Shown: positions 1 to 12,734, numbered from the stretch's first letter. The stretch: DNA of 64,000 nucleotides from Helicoverpa zea (GCF_022581195.2 NC_061455.1:11178189-11242188); one strand, 5' to 3'. The notes: generated from the sequence alone by a model not told the origin. Made by a program: numbers and translations.

Positions 1-1180
1 GCTTTCGTTTTGTAAACGCGTATAGTAACATTAGTCTTGATTAAAGACTTATGTACTGCATGCTGTAACGTTTGTGTTACATACTTTCAATATTATGCTG
101 CTATCTGTACTAGTTTATTGTACCTAGATCAACATTGTTACAGCATGTCTTATTTCGTAGGTATAATTTTGAGGCTTAGTTGGATGTATGGTGTGTTATC
201 GCCAGCTGATTGAATCACCGCGATGCATCTGCGCGCGCGCGATGGCGCGTGGCGGTCGCGCATCATGGACGTCGCCGGACGCGCGCGCACGCACGCTCCC
301 AACTACTTTCACATGTCATATTCGTACACAATTTCACCTACATTTGGATTAATCCTCTTTCGGTCAGTGGAATGCACGCTACGTCGATATCTGAAAGATT
401 ATCTTATTACGTAGACATGAGTGCCTTCGAATTCTATTCAGCGGTTTCAGATTACACATTCGACGTTTCATTCATTTATAATGGTTACAAAATAATGTGT
501 GACGATGACCGGAGAATGACATTACTGCAGCCTATTAATGACACGGTTAGCATAAAAACTGATGATGTTGGAATTACCGTTTCACGACATCATCGATGTA
601 GGCTAATGACATGCACGAGATCAGTCGAGTTGCGATACTAAGGTAAGCGTCGACTGCCCTACAGCGACTGTAACGCATGCAGGTACGCCACAGAAGTTGG
701 AGGTGGCATCTGCATCGACAGACGCAGTGTTATACCGACTTGTAGGCAAAGCTAAAGCAGATGCGTGTCGTACAGTCCAGTTAACGCTAACCTTTATAGA
801 CGCTTGCATAATGTGTCACAAATACGAAGATACTCGGTCGGTGTCATGTTTCGATCTGATTTTGATTATTTTGTAACCGTTATGTAAAGACCCTATTGGG
901 AAAACGGTTTTTCATGTCCCTCGGGTCTTTGGTCTGCCAATTGCATACCGAACATCAGGTATTTGAAAGTATCCGTCAAGCCATTGTTTATTTATTAATA
1001 GTTTCAATGATTTACGATACAATAGAATTTGGTGTTCCGTAGTGGTGATGTTCCGTTAAAATTCAACAATGGGCAGTTAAGACCTCGGAAATTAAATGGC
1101 GTAAATCATTAGACTGTGTCTAAAACTGTTAACGTTTTTGCCGTTTCGAAAGTAAAACGTAAATGATACGGGAATCTAAA
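1..1180. other. Intergenic stretch with a short CpG-rich patch
   Basis: No gene is supported here. A short GC- and CpG-rich patch lies at about 220-300 inside AT-rich DNA. In this kind of genome such patches often mark promoters or 5' exons. The open frames through it do not resemble any protein I know. Confidence 0.4.
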
Positions 1181-1194
1181 AAGCCAATATAATA

Positions 1195-1710
1195 TTTATT
1201 GGAACAAGAGAAAAAAATAATAACAGAGATGAAAAATATTTTGTTATTGAAAGTAAGTTAACTGAAGCAGAACTGTGAACACCAGATAGTTTTGTTATAC
1301 GCCGTGCTGGTAAAATAATTAACTCGTTAGATTTAATTGCTATTCCAAAGCGTGAACATAAAAATGAATTCGTTGTAATATTAGAACATTAGGCCGTTAT
1401 ATCGGTAAGTAGCAATGTTAAAGAGTATTTGTGTATTATTAGAATTTTACTTGAAACTAATACAGACTAGGACAGCAATACAATATTGAGCATGGCCTCG
1501 ATGCAAAAATAGTTGGTCATAAATATATTGATGCGAATCCCAGATTACATGTAGTTTTGGCATGACCAGTATACCAGATGTTAATTTTTCATGATAAATC
1601 ATCGCGTATTTATTTGGACTGGAAGAACCTATGTATAAATCCGTCTGCGACGAGCTGCTTATTTGTGGGATTTCTGACTTTATTACATTTCACTATTGGT
1701 CGCTAGTGTT
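1195..1710 (+). pseudogene. Decayed coding remnant of unknown origin
   Basis: One plus-strand frame reads protein-like from about 1195 to 1392, with an internal TGA at 1276-1278 and a TAG at 1390-1392. It continues to a further stop near 1468. Protein-like reading then resumes in another frame from about 1488, again broken by stops, to about 1710. The composition is rich in I, V, K and E and does not look random, but I do not recognise the family. It could be a transposon gene, an old viral copy or a processed host pseudogene. It is clearly non-functional. Confidence 0.35.
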
Positions 1711-4700
1711 TTCGGATCATCATAAACTATCTTAGAAATCTACTATGCATGTGTAGAACGCGCCGGTGGCAGGTCATGTATTGTTTTGCCAACAATGTCT
1801 CCGTTCAGTTTGTTTTCTCTCTGTTTGATAAACAATCCATCTCGTGTCACAACGGGCTATTCATTACAAAGCAATACTTTTACTGTCACTTGTATCGTCA
1901 CGCTTCGATGTTTTTGGAAAACGCATTTAGCTATTCAGAATCTTTCAGTTAATTTCCCTCATACTTCTCTTAATGTTAATGAGTTTCTTCAGAAAAGAAA
2001 CTTGTTACTTAATTATTATCTAATCTACGTTAAATTATGCTGATTCGTGTAAATTTAACGTTAAATCTTAATTAACGATGGATTATGGGTTCATTCGTAA
2101 CGGTAAATCATGGGTTTTACATAAAACGTAATTGCAAAACCATAGAGAACTCAATGGGTGTGCATGGAAACGTGATGGTTTTTCATTTCCTGTTCTAGAT
2201 TGTATGAATATTTTGTAACGTGAATCGTAATACATCAACGTCGTAGTAGGAAGGGTTTAGGCAGGCTTTCCTAATGACCCATTCATGTGGTCTCTTTCAT
2301 ACAGGGCGGGCCTCGTGGCGTGACTCACGACTCCCTCAGACCATTAGATATGCACATACAACGATACCCATAGTCACACTATTGGATTCAATTCCAACAG
2401 TCACGTGGACGTACTTCAAATATTTGAAGAAGATTAAAGAAACATGAGTGACGATGCTATTAACTGCTGCTAATAGTGCACGCATTAGCGCTTGTTAATT
2501 ATCTCGCTTCAGATCAAACAATGTTGTTGTGGTAATTAATGAAAGATTTGAGATTATTCAGCGTTACATGGACGCGTTTTTTCTAAAACCACAACAATGT
2601 TACGAGCGTAGCTAAAGCTTTTAACAAAATTGTTTTTTAGAAAAGCAACATTGCTTACACAAAGAATTTCGTACACAGCCAGGTCACGAGAAAGTAAAGT
2701 TTGTGTCAGCGCTCGGTCCGTACAAAATTCGTTCACTTGTCATTCGGAGAGTCACTCAACTGCCAGAGTACGTGAACGAAACCGGGTCGAGAAGACGAAG
2801 CTACTCGCCACAGATTCCCACGACACGATACTATTGAACAACAACGCGTTCAAAACTTAAAAAGTACCTTCGTACTAACATCAAAGGGCATGATTATAAG
2901 AAACAAGGGCACGTCAGTCATCATATTAGGTCAAATTTGATTAAAACTTTCATTTAGTTAAAAAATAATATTTACAATGTCACATAATCTACAAGAAACA
3001 CTATTCATTTCATTGACAAAATCAGAGCTTCTGCTCTGAAATATTCACAGCATGTTCTCACTGCGTACGTGATCAATATTCTGACCAAGGAAGCGTAATT
3101 ACTGCATCCGAATATACGAGTATATCCGTTACCAATATAATATGGAACGAGCTTACTTGTTTACACGCACTGGTCCAACGACCATGAGATTTCATTTTAT
3201 AGACGGTTCCTACTTTGTTTTTCACATAACGCAAGAATTCTAACAATAAGCCATTAAATTGTTCAGGATAATGCTAGACTGAGAAGCTATTGAAAACACA
3301 CTTACGCAATGCGCTTCGTTTGAAAAGGTAAGGGCAGTTTTCGCGTCCGTAGCTTTAAGCTATCAGGCCGACACAATATTAATTGTACAGGAAATAATAT
3401 TTAATGTATAATTCAACGTAAAGCCGTCTGTAAGTTGGTGAAATATAATGTGCTCCGTGAGAAGGCTATTGTTTCTATTCCGTCATAGAGCTCACCGGAC
3501 CGCGACTAAAGACCTCGAGGCCTAAGGCAGTATTGTGACTCACAGCCAATGTTTATATGGCGGTACAACATAAAACACCTCTTTTTCTAACAGTTTTTGT
3601 TTCAGCATTATCACAGGAAACCTTCCGTGAGTCATTCATCAATGTTTTTAATTTGAGAAACCATAGAAGTCTCTATTGTCTTGCCAGTAAAATAAAACCT
3701 TGAAAACATCCCACAGTATCGACTTCTGTTTTAAAATGTGTACTATATTTAACGACGTAAACACATGAGTTACCGTGAAATGTTGCGTCATATTATGTTG
3801 AAATGGATATTGAAAGAATAAAAAGTTCGCAATGAATTTTATGACGTATTGTTCAAAACCAACAAGGCACCACAAACTCGTTCTGGTGGATCGTGTTTCG
3901 TCCGCACATCTAAACCGTGACACGTTCTCCGCTTTTAACCGTATTATAAAGATTTTATAGAACTTGAGGTATTAGGAACGAATAGGCCGGAAACTTTAAG
4001 TGAGGAAATACATTTCCTGGCTGTAAATCTCATTAATATTATTAAATATGCGAATAAATGGTTTTTTAGATATTTGTTACTTCATCATGTTCCCAGGAAG
4101 GATCGAATTTTTATAGAAGGAGCCACTCTGCTTTGCCATATGATGTTGATAGCATTCTTTCATTATCTCTCAATCGGGACATATGGCTCTCAAAATGGCA
4201 CTTCTTCATTTTCACCTCTTTCGGTCTGCAGCAGAGACTTCGATATCCTTCCAGACCCCGGCTAAGATAGACTCCTTGCTTTGTATGTGCTAAAAATTAG
4301 TAATTAGTAATTCATACTTCCAAGACAGATCTAGTGAAGCGTTGATTTATTGCCGTTGCTACGCTTGCGAAAGCTTACCCGCCGGCTTGTAAGATAATCT
4401 CCGCGAAATCTTATCAAAGCAAATCTCAGGCCGTTCAATTCCATTTCCTCGGCTATATTGGAATATTACGTTATTGCGGGTCAATTGATTACACATTCTA
4501 TTGGATGTTCTTCGCGATCTATGTAGCTTAATGATAATGGATTTTTTGCACTGATTGGATACTAAAATTGTTAATTGGTGAATTTGGCAATGATAGCGTT
4601 TTGTCGATAAAAAAAATTGGTTGTTTTTGTGTCAATGTTCCATTTTATCTAACTGAACTCTTCCAAACACATCAGTTAGTAATCGCATTTTTAAATAATT

Positions 4701-6500
4701 TCGTTACTAGGAAATCGATTCAAGGCAAACTCAATGACCGATACTTTAGGACCTTCCTAAACCATTACACGGAATAGAGGGGAAACAAAACATTTACGAC
4801 CTACGTAGCGCAAAAGTAGTGGTAACACATCGTTTACAAGGCCCATAATAACCGTTTTATGCATGCTTTTTACAACTTCTGCGGAAAGATAACTACGAAC
4901 ATTTTGTTGTACTGTTTCTTTCTACACGCTTTTCAGTCTTCAGTATACATATGTAGCATCACTGTGCTAAATAGGTGAGAGAAACTAAGTAACTGACTGT
5001 CTAATGTATATATGTATGCTATGTATGTTTGTATTTATCTGAACGCACAATAGCGTTTGTTATTCCAGCTGGATTCTTTTCAATACAAACTTTTGAATGG
5101 AATTAATTTTCATTGAAATCAACCGCAAATAATTAATTGATGTTTATGTAATAGTTAACTACATTATAACATACGGTTAGTACGTCACGGTGGCCGAGTG
5201 TTGTTGGCATATACGAATCATAACGTGACTCATTGTCGACCTTTCGAGCGTCTAAATTCGCGCTGCCAACGACCGGCGACTGCGTCCGCGCAAGGATCCA
5301 TGCCGCTCCTTAATTGATCATTAAGATCGCATTAATTATACTCGATTACGTTACCCGTATGCACATTTCACTTTCCTTTTCTACTACAGAAATATTATTT
5401 AAGAGAGCTATTCACAGTGCATTGTTGTTATGTTCTCTCGTTACTTATTCCTTGTTTCATGTATTATTAATTAAACTATGTCTGTTTGTTATGTTCTGCA
5501 GTATTTTCTTTAAACATTTTCTAATTCCCCATTTCGTTACGTCCTCGGTTAAAGGTCACGGTGTTGTCTTAAATGCTAATTGCTTTGCCATTACCGTCAA
5601 GGCAATTTCGTAAGCAGTGCCTATTATATCAGCGTGATCTTTGCGAATTTTCTCCGTAAACGATAGAAACTTTTAATTAATTTTCAATAGTTTCTCATCA
5701 TATTTGATTAATAAAATGATAGTGTTGTGAATCTCCGTGGTGTGGCACGCCTTGTGCCACTTAGGTTAAGGTCGGCATACAACAGCGGACGACCAAATCT
5801 GAGACGAGCGTGTGCCGAATGCTAAATTGCCAGGATTGTTTACTTATGCCGCTCTTGTACACCATTCACTCACGGCTTTCATATGATGCGCCCAAACGCT
5901 GACAAGCTAGTGACTACGAAATTTCTAAAAACAATATCATTACCAATGCTATGATTCGTGTAACGTTTATATCAAAAGTATGTAGTGTCGATATTGCAAA
6001 ATTAAATTGCGTTCTTACAATCGCCTTGGGAAACTTTTGGTGGTTTAAGAAACTTTTAAATTTTTTGGAAGTAATTAAATAATTTGAACACGCCAATCTA
6101 TCGTGACGTCCCTGGCACCAGCGTGTCTGACACGTTCTATTCAATACTCCTATATCCTGCGTCCAGTGTCATTGTCTTCATTCGTAGACAGTATGGCTCT
6201 TTATATTCCATAATGGCCACACAATGCTTTGTTTTACTATTTACTTCGGGTGCACGGATGTCCCATGCTCTCAGCTCCTAAATACAACAAACAAAAGAAC
6301 TGGCTGAATCATATCACTTCAAAGGAGGATGGTTGTGTTTTATCATGTTTATATCTACAGTCAACATGGTAGCAAATGTTTGTAGTCTGGTTTTAGGGAT
6401 GAGCGATAATTCAAAGCTTTGATACGACTGTGCTGATAAATTGAACGCTACGTGTTAAGTCACCCCACGGATTGATCGATGGACTGTGTAAATACACACC
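1711..6500. other. Gene-poor AT-rich intergenic DNA
   Basis: I see no supported gene. Open frames are short, unconserved-looking and scattered over both strands. A stretch at about 5170-5310 is less AT-rich, but nothing identifies it. Confidence 0.4.
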
Positions 6501-6509
6501 TACCTTCGC

Positions 6510-6620
6510 GGGGCCATTGACTTCATGGTTTGGGGTCTGATTTCCTACATCATGGCGTGGGTGGTGAAGTTTTTACACAAGCCTACGCAATGGCTGTCCA
6601 ACAAATGTTTATGTAAATTT
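6510..6620 (+). mobile_element. Tc1/mariner-like transposase fragment, frameshifted
   Basis: The plus strand encodes the motif MVWGLISY at about 6520-6550. This matches the catalytic-core block of Tc1/mariner transposases (consensus xMVWGxISyxGxG). The expected continuation, HGVGGEVF, appears only after a one-base frame change. The fragment is short and broken, so it is a relic. Family-level similarity is clear by eye; the subfamily cannot be given. Confidence 0.5.
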
Positions 6621-6867
6621 TTCTACTTGGATGCAGGTGGGCTTTCGGACCTCTCCATATTTTGATGATAAATAATATAAAAAGCTTCATTCTTTGTCAA
6701 TTGCAAAAAGAAAGCTGACGTTAGTTAAATATCTAAAGATTTCTCAAGTGATCGACGTTTATTGAAAAAGGCCTTAGGCTATTGAGTCACTGCACCAGGT
6801 AGAAACTATTTTGTGACTACCAAACTGTTACTGCATTACTGAAATAGCCACCTGATTCATACTGCAG

Positions 6868-7110
6868 ATTGAATCATCATTTGATGAACGCGAACCAGAG
6901 CAAAATGTTCAGCGATTTGCTTCAATAACAAAGATACGTGAGTGATGGGATAATGCGTACTTTATACACTGCCCACGCGCATTATCTGTTAGATACGAGG
7001 CGTCCTTTGAAGGTTTGTTTAGCTCTGTTTGTATCAGCCTGTATGATGTACCTCTTTGATTACCAAATAGAATACAATGGTTAGTTGATCACCTGCCAGC
7101 GAGTGCAGTG
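6868..7110 (+). mobile_element. piggyBac-like transposase fragment, decayed
   Basis: A plus-strand frame starting at 6868 carries FDEREPEQN, then RFASITKIRE, a stop codon, and WDN. This fits the piggyBac/PGBD block in which a FDD..TR region precedes I.x.IR..WD.F. The frame continues recognisably for about 30 more codons and then hits more stops. Terminal repeats were not found. It is a dead remnant. Confidence 0.45.
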
Positions 7111-7359
7111 AAATAGTTCGACAGTTCAATGCAGTTGTTCAACTTTCAGGTCGTGCCCTTGGCTCGTTAGACTATGAGGCTTGCCAAAAAGTATTCATTC
7201 AATAACACCTGGTAGACTGTAACACCACACCCTATAAATTTCTACTACTACATTATAACTACCTATGCCTCGAAGACGATCATTTCTGGCGGTCAAACTC
7301 ATTGCAGACCAATTTACACTAGCGATATAAAGCACAAGGGTAGACACTCGGACACAGGT

Positions 7360-7560
7360 GGTCTTACTACTCCCTCGCTATCGTTGACCGATGGGGGCTG
7401 AAATCCGACACGGCTGGGGAAACACCCGGCGCCGGACATTCAGTTTTACCTACCGTCTGAGACAGGTGGAGAACCGATATGTTGTAAGAAACCGCTCACT
7501 AATTCATAAATGGACAGGCGTTGGTGTTAATGCACCTATCGATCCACCCTAACCCTTCAA
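7360..7560. repeat. GC-rich repeat-like island
   Basis: A GC-rich block, including a CCGGCGCCGG core near 7428, stands out from AT-rich flanks. It resembles the GC-rich islands at 13560-13900 and 36440-37090 in composition. I judge it transposon-derived, but I cannot name a family. Confidence 0.3.
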
Positions 7561-7595
7561 AAGTCTAAACATAATGTAGTATTTGCTGTTCAGTT

Positions 7596-7728
7596 GGTTC
7601 AACTTCTTCTTCCCAGCAAAAACACATAGGAAGTGGTGAAGGGCGGGCGTTTTGGGGGCTGTCTTTTATAAACTACACCTTCAAAAAGTGCTGATTTTCA
7701 GCCTACTTTGAATAAGTGACTTTTTTTC
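7596..7728 (-). repeat. Interspersed repeat, copy A (inverted relative to copy B)
   Basis: About 130 bases here are nearly identical, in reverse complement, to 12318-12443. Shared landmarks include the segment beginning CCCAGCAAAAACACATAGG and the segment AAGTGCTGATTTTCAGCC. Copy B has an AAATC-type tail that copy A largely lacks. The tail suggests a target-primed retroelement 3' end (SINE or CR1-like LINE). Confidence 0.75.
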
Positions 7729-8213
7729 TCGTTTAATGTTTTCATACTCACTCATCAGTTATGTAGCTAATATACCTACCTAAAGATACATTTTGGCACA
7801 GGAATGGCACCTACCAACTCACTGATGATTCACATGGAACCATGTTTGTTGACTAGGATTCCCAGCCAGCGATATGATTCAGCAATTACGGATAGCTTGT
7901 TACGAACAGACAATTGCAGCTAAATACTGTGGAAACGTAATTAGTACTAAATAACTGGTTTTGGTGAAACAATACCACCGATTATTCCCACTGGCTCTCG
8001 CGTTTTATGAGATCATGGCAAATTCATGCTATATCATGTATATTTTTGTTTGTTCTCTAGGATTATCCAACTTTCCTTTTATTAATTAATTTGAAATTAA
8101 CAGCAATCCAGTATGATAGTAACCCAGTATGTACTAACTCGATAATAATTATCATCTTCGTTATCAAACCTTGTCGTATTAACAATAGCAGGAATATTAT
8201 AAACTGAAATAAA

Positions 8214-8250
8214 CCCAGATAGAGCTAAAAGTGGTTTAGCTCTATCTGGG
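8214..8250. repeat. Perfect 16-bp hairpin
   Basis: The arm CCCAGATAGAGCTAAA at 8214-8229 is exactly complementary to 8235-8250, with the 5-base loop AGTGG. Six further A/T pairs (AATAAA against TTTATT) extend the stem across a 4-base bulge. It lies 158 bases before the Harbinger-type MITE. It could be a tiny palindromic element or a transcribed hairpin. Confidence 0.8.
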
Positions 8251-8407
8251 TAAGTTTATTCCATTTATTGTTGCAAATATTCGCAGTTTTGACCTTCGTG
8301 ATACTATCTATTCTAGTCGGAACGGCACTTGACTGGTCCGACCACTATTGTTTGTCATTGATACTTCGTGCATAGAACTATTTACGTAGACATTACACAC
8401 AATATTA

Positions 8408-8761
8408 AGGCGCGTACGCACGTACGAACACGAACATAGCGAACACAAACACCAGACCCGAACATTTGGTTCGTACGTATGGACGGCATATTCGAACACG
8501 AACGCAAACCTAGTTCGAGTCGAGTTCGCGAACAACAGTCGTGAACTCTATCTTAGTAGCCATGACGGCGCCGTTGGAAGTGGTCGATTGTGAAGTTATT
8601 AAAGCGCTTCGAACACCGTCCATACAGAACACACTACAAGGATCGCCGCGAACATGTTCGACGAACAGAGTGTTCGATGTTCGATAGTGGTACGCACGTG
8701 CGAACCAAGTTGTTGCATATCATGTAACGCAACAAATTTGTTCGTACGTGCGTACGCGGCT
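8408..8761. mobile_element. PIF/Harbinger-type MITE with TTA target duplication
   Basis: Both ends carry AG(G/C) followed by CGCGTACGCACGTACGAACA in inverted orientation, which is 23 bp with one mismatch. The element is flanked by TTA at 8405-8407 and TTA at 8762-8764. A 3-bp TWA duplication is the hallmark of PIF/Harbinger elements. The 354-bp interior has no transposase but carries about twenty CGAAC/GTTCG motifs on both strands, which look like subterminal repeat sites. It is therefore a non-autonomous MITE. The superfamily is inferred from the duplication, not from a protein. Confidence 0.75.
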
Positions 8762-8764
8762 TTA

Positions 8765-11700
8765 GGCGCACTTATCACCTCAGTGCTGAGTGTTCGCCTG
8801 CAAAGAACACGTTCTAATGATAAATCAGTACGTAAACAGTTATCCAAATACGTCAAAGTAATAAAACAAGTTTAAATGATAGAAATACATACTTACCTAA
8901 TTGAAATGGGGAAGTAAAAGTTAGCTAAACAATGCACTGGATTAAAATCTATGTCTCTTATCAATATCGACATTGTTTCACAACGCAATTGCGTTAAAAA
9001 CATAAGTATGCAACTTGTGCAAGTGAAAAATGTGTCATTATTGTTATCAGCACAAAACTTCCAGTGAATGAATGCATGCCACTAACGATATCTATCTTAA
9101 TTGTTGACTCACTTAGCTTATCAAACAAGAAAAAACTCATTTCACATCATTATCTTTGCTTGAAGTCGTAACAGCAGCTTTAAGAATCTGGTTTGTTTGC
9201 TCCATCTGTTGTGTAAGTCCAAATAAGAATGCTGACTGCAATTCTTGTATAATGGATAAACCGTAAGGCGCACCTTTATTGATAGGTACCATTATATTAA
9301 CGGTGGTCTGAGACTTCCGCTACATCGGCTAGAACAACCTGCTGCTTGACGGCCTTGTAAGGAGACAGGGCTCGCTACGCACCCACTAACGACATGATAT
9401 ATAGTAAATTAACAATATTGATATTGCATTCACCACTAAACACCTTGAAGTCCTCAAAACGTCCTACAAAGAACACACCTGTCGAGTCGCTCGTGGTCGC
9501 CCAAACTGGTCAAACTGCATTGCAAAAAAGGGGCGTGTGCTGCCTGCTGCCCATTGTTTAGCCAAGAAACATTCGATGGATTATGACGTCATCCACGTTC
9601 AAGAACACACTTCCCTCTTCAGAAATGTTCGTCAAAACAACCACATTATTTAAATACGGCAGCTGTCTATAAAACGTCTAAATATCCCATAAAGTTGGTT
9701 GTAATGTCACAGCTAAGTACTATTTGGAAAGGATAAGAGCGCAGTAAAAAATGGAGATGTGCAGCTGCGGACATGTTGTTAATTGCGATGGCACGCGCAC
9801 GACCTGCGACTGGCGCTCGAGGCACCACGAGACGTGATTTGTGAATGTGCACACCAAATTGGATCCTAAAAACAAGGAGCAAGATCTAAAGCTGTGTGGC
9901 ACTATAACCATGTTTTTTTTTATCACATCCTTTTTGTACTAGACGTTCCAAACAAGAAAACACGTGTGCTACTCGTACATCTGCTGGAAGTGTTAAAAAG
10001 TTCTGTTATAACCGATTTTTGCTTGAATGACTGAACTAATTCTCTATACACAATTTGAAATATTACTTCGAAACCGGATCCAGTATATCCTCCGCAAAAT
10101 ACGCGTGTGTGCGCCTTCAACAAGTTGAAATTCTACTTAATTAATTAAGGTGAACGGGTCTACATTATTATTAGTTGCGAGTTGTTAAATCTTTTATCAA
10201 TTACTCTCCAAACTTTGATTTAAACGTAAGATCATCATTGAATTCTGTATTACCAAAGACTTGATAAGTACTTACGTATGTTCCGTTTAAAAATATCATT
10301 ATCAGCATCTCTCTAAGAGCTGGTCATTGAAAAGTTGACGTGCAATGATCGCAGCAAGTTACAAACATGGAGAAAAACACGAGGACTGGATTGAACCAGC
10401 CGTGGGTGGACGGGTCCCACGAGGCCACACGTTTTTCTAACGCCCTCTTGCGCTAACTGTACTCAATACTTAAACATACATTGCTGGCACGGTGACAAAA
10501 CTCGCTCGCACACAGCATCTCAATACACTGACTCGTTGGTAATAAACAAGGAATTTTGAATCATAAAAAATACTCAGACAAACACATTTAAACTTTCAAG
10601 CACTATTTGGAACTTTTAAATCATCACAGAGCCCAATATGGTACATAAATCGAGAAAGTTAAATACTATAATTTAGGAATGACATAACAAACTGCAAAAC
10701 AAGTTCCTGTTTGTCGAAACAAAACTCTCAAACGATTTTACGTTTGGACATCAGATAGTAAGTACATAGAAAACAAGCTTTGCCCACACCATAACGGGAG
10801 TCACGACGTATGATAATAATACTTTCTTCCGGTTCCAAACTATTATCATGTAGGCATCTTTACTGGTATTGAATGTAAATTATATGAGGGACACGTGGGT
10901 GCTTCGGTGGCGCCGGCGCATGCTCCCGAACCTCTAGCTTTGAGAAATAGGAACTTGTAACAACAATCTCTTCAATTTATGCCCTATCATGTTCGGCTTA
11001 TTGGCCCTTGATGGAATTTATTCCACCTGACTTGCTAACCCATCGAAGTAATAAATATCTGATATCATGCAAGAAACATTACGCTATATCTTACGAAAAA
11101 CATTGAATCCTAGCAGTTTACTGACATTTCCGTGCTATTTTCGTTCGTATGAAATATTAATGTCGAATGTGTGCATGTGGAAATTGAAACCAAGCCAATT
11201 AAGGATCATCTGGCTTCATCCGACTGATGCAGAGTATAATGTAAATATAAGCCCGGTATTTCCCTCAGTCCGTATTTATAGGAGATCAATTTAATTGCTT
11301 CATGCTTTATTAGCCATAAAACCGCAGGCTTTGCCCAGGGCTGATCAAATAACATGTTGCGAAGAAAGTTTGCGTGAATGAAACTGATGCTTGAGAGCTG
11401 GACACTACCGGAACCGCCAGCTATTAGGTTACACTTGATCTCGACGAGATCTGCGTGGGATAATTTCACTTACTGTCTTGTTTTCAACTGATCATTATAA
11501 GATTTGATGGAAATATTGAATGAGCAATTGCAAACAGGTTTGCTTAATGCTTGCTCGCTCGCAAACCTGATGACATCCTGTCGATGGAATCTCTCTGATT
11601 CTGCATCAATGTAGGGGTTTAGTTCTAAGAATGCTACTTTCCCAAAACCACTTTTACATAAGTGTTTTTTACAAAATTGGTTGCAAATATTCTTATTAAA

Positions 11701-12290
11701 ATTTACCTACTGCTGAAGTGCATTTCTCTGAAAAAATATTTAAAAGCCTTGACTTCTAAGGTTTCATAAGTCCGAATCTATACATATAATAAAATGATAG
11801 GAAAGTCAAAACTGTACATTGAATATTTTTTTAAAAGAATACTTGGGGGGTGATCTATTATCGATTCTGAACCCAAATATATAGTTTTTAGAATTTTTGT
11901 CTGTTTGTCTGTTTGTCTGTTTGTCTGTATGTTTGGTCTCACTGAACTCGAAAAGTACTGCATAGATTTAAATCAAATTTTGCATGAATATTACCTGGGG
12001 GCCAGTTCAACATATAGGATATATATTATCACGCTATCACCTACGGGGGATGAGCAATGAACGATAATTTCTGTTAACGTTTCTGCAACAGCGGGCGCAA
12101 TAATGACACATATTTGAATGTTGAACTTTGTAAGTTTATCGGCCTATTATCAATCTTTACATAGAAAATAACGCTTTTATAAGTAACTTGAGCAAAAAAC
12201 TGAATTTAAAGAAATGATATCCTAAAATTATAGATGAAGAAAATCATGCAGAAACAGATGTGCCATAAAACTGGTAGTAGGTAAAATATC
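8765..12290. other. Intergenic DNA with TE relics, no intact gene
   Basis: No gene is supported. A minus-strand stop-to-stop frame at 9137-9319 reads protein-like (contains IIQELQSAFLF and LTQQMEQTNQIL) but has no recognisable family. Non-AT-rich patches near 9300-9600 and 10360-10440 look repeat-derived. Confidence 0.4.
11850..12060 (+). repeat. (CTGTTTGT)n microsatellite joined to a Lepidoptera-type repeat
   Basis: About four copies of the 8-mer CTGTTTGT lie at about 11898-11932. They are followed by sequence of the style found in short lepidopteran Helitron/SINE-like repeats: a start-of-alignment region, then GGGGGCCAG and CCTACGGGGG blocks. No exact ends were found, so the family call is tentative. 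Confidence 0.5.
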
Positions 12291-12443
12291 AATCAAAATC
12301 AAAATCAAAATCAAAAAGTCATTTATTCAAAGTAGGCTGAAAATCAGCACTTTTTGAACGTCAAATCTACAAAAGACAGCCCCCAAAACGCCCGCCCTTC
12401 ACCACTTCCTATGTGTTTTTGCTGGGAAGAAGAAGTGGTGGAA
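12289..12443 (+). repeat. Interspersed repeat, copy B with (AAATC)n tail
   Basis: This is the inverted partner of 7596-7728. It begins with a run of ATCAAA/AAATC units at 12291-12320. The body is shared with copy A, including the block AAGTAGGCTGAAAATCAGCA. The tandem tail favours a LINE/SINE 3' end. Confidence 0.75.
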
Positions 12444-12589
12444 CAAACTCCCCAGCAAACAGACAATGAAAACAGACTTCACTTTGTCATGGTATGTTCT
12501 TACTTTCAAGAAAAAAATATATGACGACGTGTGTATTTCGCTACTATAAAAACACTACAAGAAATATCAGTGCATCGTCAGGGACATTT

Positions 12590-12690
12590 TTATAATTCTT
12601 TCACCATTAGAAAGTTACATTATCTGCGAGTAACATAGGGTATATTTTATCCCGGTGCGGGCAGTAGTTCCCATGGGAAGCGGCACCCAC
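12590..12690 (+). mobile_element. Helitron fragment (Lepidoptera short type)
   Basis: The block TTCTTTCACCATTAGAAAG followed by TTTTATCCCGG and GTAGTTCCC matches the interior of the complete short Helitron at 40608-40793, read on its minus strand. No TC start or CTAG end is present, so it is a truncated copy. Confidence 0.5.
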
Positions 12691-12734
12691 GTCATGAAGA
12701 AATTATGAACTTCCCCACATTCTTAAAAACTCTA

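Noticed and set aside
210..641. 143-codon open frame at the left edge
   Set aside because: It crosses a CpG-rich patch into AT-rich DNA with no consistent protein character and no similarity I can name.
8411..8760. Antisense protein frames of 73-85 codons
   Set aside because: They read through the Harbinger-type MITE; the CGAAC/GTTCG motifs and TIRs explain the open frames.
11898..11932. CRISPR-like short repeat run
   Set aside because: Direct 8-base tandem repeats without spacers in a eukaryotic genome; a microsatellite.
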